64,000 nt of DNA from Mucilaginibacter sp. GTDB lineage: Bacteria; Bacteroidota; Bacteroidia; Sphingobacteriales; Sphingobacteriaceae. How positions within the stretch are numbered: the first letter of the stretch is position 1; each line of letters opens with the position of its first letter. A program made the translations under genes and the position numbers. The stretch covers positions 223,087 through 287,086 of the forward strand of contig JAQBOM010000020.1 of the NCBI GenBank assembly GCA_028288025.1, in the 5' to 3' direction. The notes beneath the pieces are model-generated. The model was not told where the DNA came from, did no database searches, and saw only the letters and a list, made by a program, of their open reading frames with translations. Below are positions 17,743 through 25,213 of this stretch, piece by piece.

Positions 17743-19793
17743 TTTGGATTGTTTTTATGTTTTAAATAATCGTAAATATCGACCTGCGCACGATGCTGCA
17801 CGGTAGATTTGGTTCGGTGATATTTATTGGTGTTATGGCTATTTATTTCGCGCGATTTAGTATTATCCTTTAGCTGAAAATCAATAATATCTCTTATCTC
17901 CTTTTTTAATTGTTCATTATAAACCGGGAACCCGACTTCAACACGCGTGTCGATATTCCGGGTCATAAAATCAGCCGAAGTGAGGTAGATCAACTCATCG
18001 CCGCCGTTGCAATAAATATGCACGCGCGAATGCTCCAGGTACTTATCAACAATACTTATCACTTCAATATGTTCGCTGTAACCCTTAACCCCCGCAATCA
18101 AACAGCACATGCCCCTTACTATCAGCTGTATCTTTACGCCGGCATTATTGGCTGTATATAGTTTGGCTATCAACTGCTCATCGGCAAGGCTGTTCATTTT
18201 TAATATCATATACGCCTTTTTACCTGCTTTGGCATTTTTTATCTCACAATCAATCAGCTTGTAAATGGCAGGCCGCGAATCAATTGGCGATACGATTAAG
18301 TTTTTCAGGCCTTTTGGCAGGATGCTCTTGTTTAATGCTTTAAAAATGACCTTAAGATCGTCGGTAATTTTTTTGTCGGCAGTGAGCAGTGTGTGATCGG
18401 CATATATCCTGGCAGTCCGTTCGTTAAAGTTTCCTGTCGATAAGCACCCGTAATATTGCGGCTTGGTTTTCTCCATTCGCATCACCAGGCATATTTTAGA
18501 GTGTACCTTATAGCCCTCCATTCCATAAATCACATTCACGCCCTCCTCTTCAAGCCTCCTGCTCCATGAAATATTGTTTTGTTCGTCAAACCTTGCCCGT
18601 AGTTCAACCAGGCAAGTCACTTTTTTTCCGTTTTTAGCTGCATTGATCAGCGCATGCATCACCCTCGAATCTTCGGCCAGGCGATAGACTGTGATGCTTA
18701 TTTCCTTAACCTTCGGGTCAATAGCAGCCTCGCGCAAAAAATGGATCACATAATCATATGATTGATACGGCGTACTGATCAGGAAATCCCTTTTGGCTAT
18801 CATCCCCATTAAACTTTTACCGAACGATAAGCCCCCAACCGGCAATGGCGTATTTTTTACATACTCCAGCTCCGGCCGGCCGACATTCGGGAAATCGATA
18901 AAATCTTTAAAGTTGTGGTAGCGGTTGCCCGGGATAAGGCTTTCGCCATGAATGCCCATTTTATTCACCAGGTATTTTAACATATCCAGCGGCATTTCCG
19001 AATCATACAGCAGGCGCATTGGTTTGCCCTTACGCCGTTTTTGCAGGCTTTTTGATAGCGAATCAATAAATTTTTCGCTTACTTCTTTGTCCAGGTCGAG
19101 CTCCGCGTCGCGGGTTAGCTGTAATGAGTAGGCTTCAATTGTATCGTGTTCAAAAATAAAAAAGATGTCTTCAAGGCTGTAGCGTATAACGTCATCCAGT
19201 AAAATAATGAATTTGAGGTTATTGGTTTCGGGCAAAACGATAAACCGTGAAAGACTGTCCGGAAACTCGATCAACGCCAGGCGCGATTTTTTTCCTTTAG
19301 TAAGCTTAACAAAAAAGTATATGGCCCTGTCGCGCAATTCCGGCAGCGGCAGGCTTTCATCAAGCATAATAGGCACCAGCGTTGCCAGCAGTGTTTCCCT
19401 GAAATAGTTTTTTACGAATTCGCCACGGCTTACATTCAACTGCTTATCGTTAAGGATAAATATTCGTTCTTCGGCAAGCTGCTTTACTATAATGTTTTCG
19501 TAAAGGTTGTTGAATTTGCGTTCCTGCCGAACAACGATATTTTTGATCTGGTTCAATACTTTTTTAGGATTATACCCTAAAATTTCCTTGGCCTTTTCGT
19601 TGAGGTTGGCCAGGCGGCTCAATGTGGCTACCCTCACCCGGTAAAACTCGTCCAGGTTTGATGAAAAGATGGCTAAAAACTTTATCCGGTCAATTAATGG
19701 TACCGATTGGTCGGCCGCCTCCTGCAGAACCCTGTCATTAAAATACAGCCAACTAATTTCCCGGTTAATTAAAGGAACACGCTTAATATCCAT
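17739..19793 (-). CDS. ppk1: Polyphosphate kinase 1
   Basis: 684 residues. All four PPK1 domains are recognisable: N-domain (REISWLYFNDRVLQEA), head domain, and the two phospholipase D-like catalytic domains. The phospho-accepting histidine lies in YKVHSKICLVMR, and the nearby STGNFNERTARIYADHTLL matches the family's nucleotide-binding loop. The enzyme reversibly polymerises ATP gamma-phosphate into polyphosphate at the inner membrane. It leads a two-gene ppk-ppx operon. The upstream divergent spacer to yajQ holds a long hairpin. Confidence 0.96.
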   Translation of the reverse strand: MDIKRVPLINREISWLYFNDRVLQEAADQSVPLIDRIKFLAIFSSNLDEFYRVRVATLSRLANLNEKAKEILGYNPKKVLNQIKNIVVRQERKFNNLYENIIVKQLAEERIFILNDKQLNVSRGEFVKNYFRETLLATLVPIMLDESLPLPELRDRAIYFFVKLTKGKKSRLALIEFPDSLSRFIVLPETNNLKFIILLDDVIRYSLEDIFFIFEHDTIEAYSLQLTRDAELDLDKEVSEKFIDSLSKSLQKRRKGKPMRLLYDSEMPLDMLKYLVNKMGIHGESLIPGNRYHNFKDFIDFPNVGRPELEYVKNTPLPVGGLSFGKSLMGMIAKRDFLISTPYQSYDYVIHFLREAAIDPKVKEISITVYRLAEDSRVMHALINAAKNGKKVTCLVELRARFDEQNNISWSRRLEEEGVNVIYGMEGYKVHSKICLVMRMEKTKPQYYGCLSTGNFNERTARIYADHTLLTADKKITDDLKVIFKALNKSILPKGLKNLIVSPIDSRPAIYKLIDCEIKNAKAGKKAYMILKMNSLADEQLIAKLYTANNAGVKIQLIVRGMCCLIAGVKGYSEHIEVISIVDKYLEHSRVHIYCNGGDELIYLTSADFMTRNIDTRVEVGFPVYNEQLKKEIRDIIDFQLKDNTKSREINSHNTNKYHRTKSTVQHRAQVDIYDYLKHKNNPN

Positions 19794-19895
19794 ATAAAAT
19801 GCAGGCTTTTCAGGCTGCTGTACAAATCTGCTGATTTAATTGTTAAATTAATATTAACTCATTGCGATTTTAATATGTTTTAATTGTGCGGGGGG

Positions 19896-19980
19896 CAGTC
19901 CATAGTCGATGGTCCATGGTCCATAGGTAGTATTACTGCACAAAAGACTATCGGCTATGGACCATGGCCTATGGACTATA
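19896..19980. repeat. Hairpin built on GTCCATAG/ATGGACC words
   Basis: A left arm of about 30 nt (19897-19926, repeating GTCCATAG and GGTCCATGG) is nearly complementary to the right arm 19948-19979. It lies between divergent ppk and yajQ, so it cannot be a simple terminator for either gene. Confidence 0.8.
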
Positions 19981-19991
19981 AACTAATTTAG

Positions 19992-19999
19992 TAAATTTA
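19992..19999 (+). promoter_or_regulatory. -7 promoter element of yajQ
   Basis: TAAATTTA, one mismatch from TAnnTTTG, lies 24 bp before the ATG. Confidence 0.4.
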
Positions 20000-20023
20000 C
20001 ACCCTCACAAAATAAACCTCATT

Positions 20024-20515
20024 ATGCCAACCTTCGATATCGTCAGCAAAATTGACGGGCAAACATTGGATAACGCCATCAATACTGCAAAAAAAGAAAT
20101 ATTAAACCGTTACGATTTTCACGGTACCAACAGCACAATCGACCTGGACAAAAAGACAAACACGTTAACGGTTGTTACTGAAAACGACATGCGCTTAAAA
20201 GCTATCCAGGATTCGATCATTGGGCGGATGGTAAAACAGCACCTTGATCCAAACGCACTTGATTTTGGAAAAGAGCAATATGCGTCAGGAAATATGATCC
20301 GTAAGGAGATAAAAATAAAGGAGGGTATCGATAAAGAAGCCGCCAAAAAGATCGTCAAAAAAATAAAAGACAGCGGCCTGAAAGTGCAGGCGTCCATCAT
20401 GGACGACCAGGTACGTGTACAGGGCAAAAAGATAGACGACCTGCAAGCGGTTATCAGCTTATGCAGGAGCGACGATTTCGGCCAGCCGCTGCAATATATT
20501 AATATGCGAGACTGA
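20024..20515 (+). CDS. YajQ family nucleotide-binding protein
   Basis: 163 residues, matching the full length of the YajQ/DUF520 family. The N-terminus MPTFDIVSKIDGQTLDNAIN and the later RYDFHGTNSTIDLDKK and VKKIKDSGLKVQASIMDDQVRV are characteristic. The fold is two ferredoxin-like domains. Homologues in Xanthomonas and Pseudomonas bind cyclic di-GMP and regulate transcription; whether this one does is not known from sequence. It stands alone between a divergent hairpin and a word-repeat spacer. Confidence 0.93.
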   Translation: MPTFDIVSKIDGQTLDNAINTAKKEILNRYDFHGTNSTIDLDKKTNTLTVVTENDMRLKAIQDSIIGRMVKQHLDPNALDFGKEQYASGNMIRKEIKIKEGIDKEAAKKIVKKIKDSGLKVQASIMDDQVRVQGKKIDDLQAVISLCRSDDFGQPLQYINMRD

Positions 20516-20518
20516 GTT

Positions 20519-20644
20519 GATTTCGGATTTCGGATGTTCGATTTCGGATTTGGGATTTGGGATACTTCTACGTTATAAAACCTCGGTAAACTAATACCTA
20601 AATATAAAAGAGCAAGGCGATTCCGGAATCGAACATCCGAAATC
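20519..20644. repeat. Inverted repeat of ATTTCGGATGTTCG words
   Basis: The left arm near 20526-20548 (GATTTCGGATGTTCGATTTC) is nearly complementary to the right arm 20621-20644. Extra tandem copies of the word ATTTCGGAT sit beside the left arm. It lies after yajQ and before the terminator at 20645. Confidence 0.7.
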
Positions 20645-20680
20645 TAAAAAAAGCCGCCCCTTTCGGAACGGCCTTTTTAA
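20645..20680. terminator. Bidirectional terminator between yajQ and hsp20
   Basis: AAAAAAGCCG and CGGCCTTTTT pair around a short GC-rich inner stem. A T-run follows on one strand and an A-run precedes, so it can end yajQ and hsp20 transcripts alike. It resembles the terminator at 3123-3160. Confidence 0.65.
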
Positions 20681-20732
20681 AACTAAACCAACTTATTATG
20701 AAAACTCTCTTATTTCGATGTCGGAATGTTCG

Positions 20733-20750
20733 TCCCGATAACTATCGGGA
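20733..20750. repeat. Palindrome TCCCGATA-AC-TATCGGGA
   Basis: Perfect 8-bp arms with a 2-nt centre, flanked by CGGAATGTTCG and TCGGATTT words. A close relative is the perfect 18-bp palindrome at 35671-35688 with similar flanks. Confidence 0.7.
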
Positions 20751-20810
20751 TCGGATTTATTTGATTTCAACTCTTTCTTTCGGGCTTTCCGGACTTTTCC
20801 GACTTCCGAC

Positions 20811-21251
20811 TTACTTAACTGCTATCTCTCTTGATTGAAATTTAGCCTCTTCTTTTTTAGCAATATTCAGCTTTAAAATACCATCGGTATATTCAGCATC
20901 AATTTTACCATAATCTACGGTTTCGGGTAAGGTAAACGACCTTACGAATGAATTATAGCTGTATTCACGTTTGCTGTATTTTTTGCCTTCTTCAACGTTT
21001 TCAGCTTGCTTTTCAACCGAAACGCTTAATACGTTTTTATCCAGGCTGATCTTAAAGTCATCCTTTTTTAAGCCCGGCACAGCTAATTCCACATGGAATT
21101 CATTTTCGGTTTCGCCTATATTTACAGCGGGAACACGGGTTGCCAGCTTATCGCTTAAAAATGAATCATTTAAAATAGATTCAAATACATCGTTAAAAAA
21201 AGGATTAACCGCCTGGTTTTTTTGTCCGTTTGCAAATTTTACTAAAGTCAT
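20811..21251 (-). CDS. Hsp20/alpha-crystallin small heat-shock protein
   Basis: 146 residues. The alpha-crystallin domain spans about 40-140: VPAVNIGETENEFHVELAVPG, LKKDDFKISLDKNVLSVS, then YSYNSFVRSFTLPETVD and the terminal DGILKLNIAKKEE. The family forms oligomers that hold unfolding proteins for refolding. The start is backed by an unusually strong AGGAGG ribosome-binding site 8 bases upstream, rare in this phylum. Promoter unclear; a 7-bp-arm inverted repeat (21303-21321) lies 52 bp upstream. Confidence 0.95.
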   Translation of the reverse strand: MTLVKFANGQKNQAVNPFFNDVFESILNDSFLSDKLATRVPAVNIGETENEFHVELAVPGLKKDDFKISLDKNVLSVSVEKQAENVEEGKKYSKREYSYNSFVRSFTLPETVDYGKIDAEYTDGILKLNIAKKEEAKFQSREIAVK

Positions 21252-21302
21252 TTTTTTATCCTCCTAAGTTTTTCTTTTAATTATCTTCGCCAATCATTGA
21301 AC

Positions 21303-21321
21303 AAGTGTTATACCAACACTT
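21303..21321. promoter_or_regulatory. Inverted repeat, possible operator
   Basis: AAGTGTT-5 nt-AACACTT in the divergent spacer between hsp20 (-) and the thioesterase gene (+). No known heat-shock operator is matched; function is a guess from position. Confidence 0.3.
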
Positions 21322-21386
21322 AAATTGGGCAACAATACCGACAGTATGTCCGTTGAAGTTGTTTTGCAAAGACAATATGGCATCTC

Positions 21387-21833
21387 ATGGCTGAAAAACT
21401 TACAGATTATAAATTCAAAACGACTATCTCCATTCGCTTTTCGGATATTGATGCCGTGGGGCACGTGAATAACGCGATCTATTTAACATATTTTGAGGTG
21501 GCGCGCTTTAACTATTGGCGCGAGATCATCGGGTGGAACTTACAGGAAAATGGCGTCATCGTGGGGCGGTCGGAAGTAAATTACCTGAAACCTATTACGC
21601 TCGACGACGAAATATTTTGCTATTTACGGGTAAGCCGCATCGGCAACAGCAGTTTTGATGTGATGCACCTGCTGGTAAAAACAACACCGGACGGCGAAGA
21701 AATATGTACGACCGGGAAGACGGTTTGTATCAGTTACGATTACTCGGTAAATAAGTCGGTTGCCATCCCTCAGCGGGAACGCCAAAAGATGATAGAGTAT
21801 GATGAGCCGGGACTGATCCTGAATACGAATTAA
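21387..21833 (+). CDS. Acyl-CoA thioesterase, hot-dog fold (4HBT/YbgC-like)
   Basis: 148 residues. The motif FSDIDAVGHVNNAIYLTYFEVARFN has the catalytic Asp and the HVNNxxY segment of the 4-hydroxybenzoyl-CoA thioesterase group. It should cleave acyl-CoA thioesters in the cytosol; acyl preference is not visible. It is a single gene divergent from hsp20 and convergent with the FAD oxidase. Confidence 0.88.
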   Translation: MAEKLTDYKFKTTISIRFSDIDAVGHVNNAIYLTYFEVARFNYWREIIGWNLQENGVIVGRSEVNYLKPITLDDEIFCYLRVSRIGNSSFDVMHLLVKTTPDGEEICTTGKTVCISYDYSVNKSVAIPQRERQKMIEYDEPGLILNTN

Positions 21834-21886
21834 GCGGCTGCCCCGCATAATTAAAAGCACCAGCTGATAAGATGCAGGTTTTATTT

Positions 21887-23284
21887 TTAAAATATCTTCC
21901 CCGGGTTTAATATTCCGTTTTTGTCAAAAACCTGTTTTATACCGCGCCACAGTTCAAAATGTATTTCGGTATATTTTATCGGCATAAAATCTTTCTGCAC
22001 CAGGCCAATGCCATGTTCGCCGGATAGGGTGCCGCCTAAAGATACGGTTAGTTCAAATATTTCGCTGATCCCATCCTTTAACCGGCTGTTCCAGTCATCA
22101 TCGCTCATTTTGCCTTTTATAATATTTACATGCAAGTTGCCATCGCCGGCGTGGCCGTAACATACAGATTCAAAACCATATTTGCTGCCAATTTCCTTTA
22201 TCCCTCTAATTAGCTGCGGCAGGCTCGCGCGCGGCACAACCGTGTCTTCCTCCTTATAAACCGAGTTTGACTTAACGGATACTGCCATCGTACGGCGGAT
22301 ACGCCAGAGCTCTTCTTTTTGAGCGGATGTATCTGCAAATAAAACTTCTTTACAATCAAATGCCTCCAAAACCTGGTTTATCTTCTCACAATCTGTGAAT
22401 ATCACATCCTGGTTAGTGCCATCCACCTCGATCAATAAAAAGGCTTCAATGCCGTCTTTCAAATCGAAGGCAATGCCGTCATGTTCGATCACCCACTCTA
22501 CTCCTCTCCGTTCCATAAACTCCAAAGCCGATGGGATAATCCCGGCCCTAAAGATAGCTGACACGGCAGCGCATGCCGCCTCGTTTGAGCTGAACGAGGC
22601 CAGCATCAAAGCATCCAGCGTTGGCCGCGGAATAAGTTTCACCACAATTTTGGTGATGATACCAAGGGTGCCTTCAGAGCCGATCATTAACTGGGTTAAA
22701 TTATACCCAGCCGCGTATTTTAAGGTATTTGCTCCTGTCCATATGATCTCGCCGGAAGGCAATACAACTTCCAGGTTTAAAATATATTCCCGTATGGTTC
22801 CGTATTTAACTACCCTGGGGCCACCGGAGCCGTGCGATACGTTACCTCCAATAAAACAGCTCCCTTTGCTGGCCGGGTCAACCGGGTATAAAAAACCTTT
22901 GGCCGCAACCTGGTCCATAAATTCTTCGGTCACAACGCCGGGCTCGACGATGGCCTGCAGGTTTTGCTCATCGATTAACAGCACTTTATTAAACCGCTCC
23001 ATCGCGATAAGCAAACCGCCCATTACGGGTAAAGCGCCACCACTTAAACCGGTGCCTGCCCCGCGCGGCGTTACAGGTATCAAATGCTTGTTACAAAGCT
23101 GCATCAACGCCGAAACCTCCTCCGGCGACTTTGGTTTTACCACCACTTCGGGGTAATAATGCAGGTCTTCGGTTTCGTCATGACTATATTTTTCAAGATC
23201 AGCCTTGCTAGTAATAACAAAGTCGTCGCCAACAATTGATTTGATGGAAGCAAGGATATCTTCGGTGATTTTATTGTAGGCCAT
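21887..23284 (-). CDS. FAD-binding oxidoreductase, glycolate oxidase GlcD / D-lactate dehydrogenase family
   Basis: 465 residues. The PCMH-type FAD domain has VKPKSPEEVSALMQLCNK and the pyrophosphate loop TPRGAGTGLSGGALPV; the C-terminal FAD-oxidase domain carries YGHAGDGNLHVNI and SGEHGIGLVQK. Members oxidise 2-hydroxy acids (D-lactate, glycolate, D-2-hydroxyglutarate) and pass electrons to quinone or an iron-sulfur partner. No GlcE/GlcF partner genes are adjacent. It lies 6 bp after folB on the same strand. Confidence 0.93.
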   Translation of the reverse strand: MAYNKITEDILASIKSIVGDDFVITSKADLEKYSHDETEDLHYYPEVVVKPKSPEEVSALMQLCNKHLIPVTPRGAGTGLSGGALPVMGGLLIAMERFNKVLLIDEQNLQAIVEPGVVTEEFMDQVAAKGFLYPVDPASKGSCFIGGNVSHGSGGPRVVKYGTIREYILNLEVVLPSGEIIWTGANTLKYAAGYNLTQLMIGSEGTLGIITKIVVKLIPRPTLDALMLASFSSNEAACAAVSAIFRAGIIPSALEFMERRGVEWVIEHDGIAFDLKDGIEAFLLIEVDGTNQDVIFTDCEKINQVLEAFDCKEVLFADTSAQKEELWRIRRTMAVSVKSNSVYKEEDTVVPRASLPQLIRGIKEIGSKYGFESVCYGHAGDGNLHVNIIKGKMSDDDWNSRLKDGISEIFELTVSLGGTLSGEHGIGLVQKDFMPIKYTEIHFELWRGIKQVFDKNGILNPGKIF

Positions 23285-23290
23285 TTACTT

Positions 23291-23641
23291 TCAGATATTA
23301 ACTACAACCCTTGAATAATCCACTTTACCGCTAAGCGCCGGGTTTAATTTCTTTATAGATACTGTTACTTTATCAGTCAGCGGGAATTGCGCCTTGATCT
23401 CGTTCGCCATAGCATTTGCAACGGTTTCAATAAGCTTCCTGGTTTGTTTCATCTGCTCATTAGCTATGTTGTAAAGCTGCTCGTAATCTACCGTGTTGCT
23501 AATATCATCATCATCCTTGTTGCCGAAATTATAATCTACCTCAATATCTACAATAAACCTGTTCCCCAAAATCTGTTCCTCCGGGTAAAAGCCGTGGTAA
23601 GCAAAAAATTCCGCGCCGTGCAATGATATAGTGGTATTCAT
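23291..23641 (-). CDS. folB: Dihydroneopterin aldolase
   Basis: 116 residues, full family length. The active-site start LHGAEFFAYHGFYPEEQILG contains the conserved His-Gly and the Glu of the pterin pocket; the tail VTVSIKKLNPALSG has the conserved Lys and Pro. The enzyme converts dihydroneopterin to 6-hydroxymethyl-dihydropterin in folate synthesis. It is first of a two-gene unit with the FAD oxidase, without obvious functional link. Confidence 0.94.
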   Translation of the reverse strand: MNTTISLHGAEFFAYHGFYPEEQILGNRFIVDIEVDYNFGNKDDDDISNTVDYEQLYNIANEQMKQTRKLIETVANAMANEIKAQFPLTDKVTVSIKKLNPALSGKVDYSRVVVNI

Positions 23642-23658
23642 AGGTCAAAAGTAATTTT

Positions 23659-23875
23659 TGATTTCGGATTTTTCGCAGTTAATTATTTTTCATGGCGCTC
23701 AAGAAGGCTTCGCCGTTTCGAAATTTCAATTTCGGATTTATATAATTGGCAGAATAGTCAAGGTTTGATAATGGTTGAATTTAAAGAAAAAACATTAACT
23801 AAATCCGAAACGGCGAAGCCCTCTTGAACACCGTTGAAAACAAACAACAGTGAAAAATCGAACATCCGAAATCCG
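23659..23875. repeat. Spaced inverted repeat with ATTTCGGATTT words
   Basis: TCAAGAAGGCTTCGCCGTTTCG (23699-23720) and its complement at 23806-23827 agree at 21 of 22 positions, separated by 85 bp. Outer parts (TTTCGGATTTTTC near 23661 and GAAAAATCGAACATCCGAAA near 23851) also pair. It lies between divergent folB and the acyl-CoA dehydrogenase. Confidence 0.8.
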
Positions 23876-23897
23876 ATATTCAAAACATTCAAACCCT

Positions 23898-23905
23898 TAT
23901 CTTTG
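23898..23905 (+). promoter_or_regulatory. -7 promoter element of acyl-CoA dehydrogenase
   Basis: TATCTTTG, exact TAnnTTTG match, 17 bp before the ATG. Confidence 0.6.
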
Positions 23906-23922
23906 CGCATCAATTATACGCC

Positions 23923-25104
23923 ATGCCTAAAAAAGACTTATTCGAATCCCCAGATTATTATCAACTTGACGAACTACTTACTGACGAATATAAATTGATC
24001 AGGTCGACGGTAAGGGACTGGGTTAAAAAGGAGGTGAGCCCGATCATTGAGGAATATGCTCAAAAGGCTGAGTTTCCAAAGCAACTGATCAAAGGATTGG
24101 CAGAGATCGGGGCCTTTGGCCCTACCATCCCGGTTGAATACGGCGGCGCCGGGCTTGATTATATGGCCTATGGCATTATCATGCAGGAGATAGAGCGTGG
24201 TGACTCGGGCATCAGGTCCACAGCATCCGTGCAGGGTTCGCTTGTAATGTACCCAATTTATGCTTACGGCTCGGAAGAGCAAAAGAAAAAATACCTCCCC
24301 AAACTGGCTACGGGCGAATTAATGGGTTGCTTTGGCCTGACCGAACCCGATCATGGGTCGGATCCGGGCGGCATGACGACTAATTTTAAAGATGCAGGCG
24401 ATCATTATATATTGAACGGCGCGAAAATGTGGATATCGAATTCACCGTTTGCCGATATTGCGATTGTTTGGGCTAAAGATGAAAGCGGTAAGATAAAGGG
24501 ATTGATCGTTGAACGCGGCATGGAAGGTTTTACCACACCCGAAACACATAACAAATGGTCGTTAAGGGCATCAGCCACCGGCGAATTGGTATTCGATAAT
24601 GTAAAGGTCCCGAAAGAAAACCTGCTTCCAAACGTTGCGGGGTTAAAAGGGCCGTTAGGCTGCCTTAACCAGGCGCGGTACGGTATCGCCTGGGGAGCCC
24701 TTGGTGCGGCCATGGATTGTTATGATACCGCTTTAAGATATGCAAAAGAACGTAACCAGTTTGGCAGGCCTATCGCGGGATTTCAGCTGCAGCAAAAAAA
24801 GCTGGCAGAAATGATCACCGAAATAACAAAAGGACAGCTATTGGTTTGGCGGCTGGGCACATTAAAAAACGAGAACCGGGCCACCCCCGCCCAAATATCC
24901 ATGGGGAAGCGTAATAGCGTTGAGACAGCGATCAATATAGCCCGGGAAGCGCGTCAAATACTCGGTGGAATGGGCATAACCGGCGAATACCCCATCATGC
25001 GGCATATGATGAACCTGGAATCGGTAGTTACCTACGAGGGTACACATGACATTCACTTGCTTATTACCGGTTTGGATATAACAGGCGAGGACGCTTTTAA
25101 ATAA
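23923..25104 (+). CDS. Acyl-CoA dehydrogenase, glutaryl-CoA dehydrogenase-like
   Basis: 393 residues. Segments SGIRSTASVQGSLVMYPIYA and LGCLNQARYGIAWGALGAA resemble glutaryl-CoA dehydrogenase more than short-chain enzymes. FAD and substrate motifs include MGCFGLTEPDHGSDPGGM and KMWISNSPFADI. The catalytic glutamate is in VTYEGTHDIHLL near the C-terminus. It probably oxidises and decarboxylates glutaryl-CoA to crotonyl-CoA in lysine/tryptophan breakdown. It has its own consensus promoter and stands alone. Confidence 0.92.
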   Translation: MPKKDLFESPDYYQLDELLTDEYKLIRSTVRDWVKKEVSPIIEEYAQKAEFPKQLIKGLAEIGAFGPTIPVEYGGAGLDYMAYGIIMQEIERGDSGIRSTASVQGSLVMYPIYAYGSEEQKKKYLPKLATGELMGCFGLTEPDHGSDPGGMTTNFKDAGDHYILNGAKMWISNSPFADIAIVWAKDESGKIKGLIVERGMEGFTTPETHNKWSLRASATGELVFDNVKVPKENLLPNVAGLKGPLGCLNQARYGIAWGALGAAMDCYDTALRYAKERNQFGRPIAGFQLQQKKLAEMITEITKGQLLVWRLGTLKNENRATPAQISMGKRNSVETAINIAREARQILGGMGITGEYPIMRHMMNLESVVTYEGTHDIHLLITGLDITGEDAFK

Positions 25105-25213
25105 TCCCCGTTATATTAATACTGCATTTTAAGGCAGTGGTTTGATATTGATTAAGAGCCGCAGTTTTACTTTTTTATTGGTAACTTAAACAAATTTATC
25201 TCCGGATTTAAAT

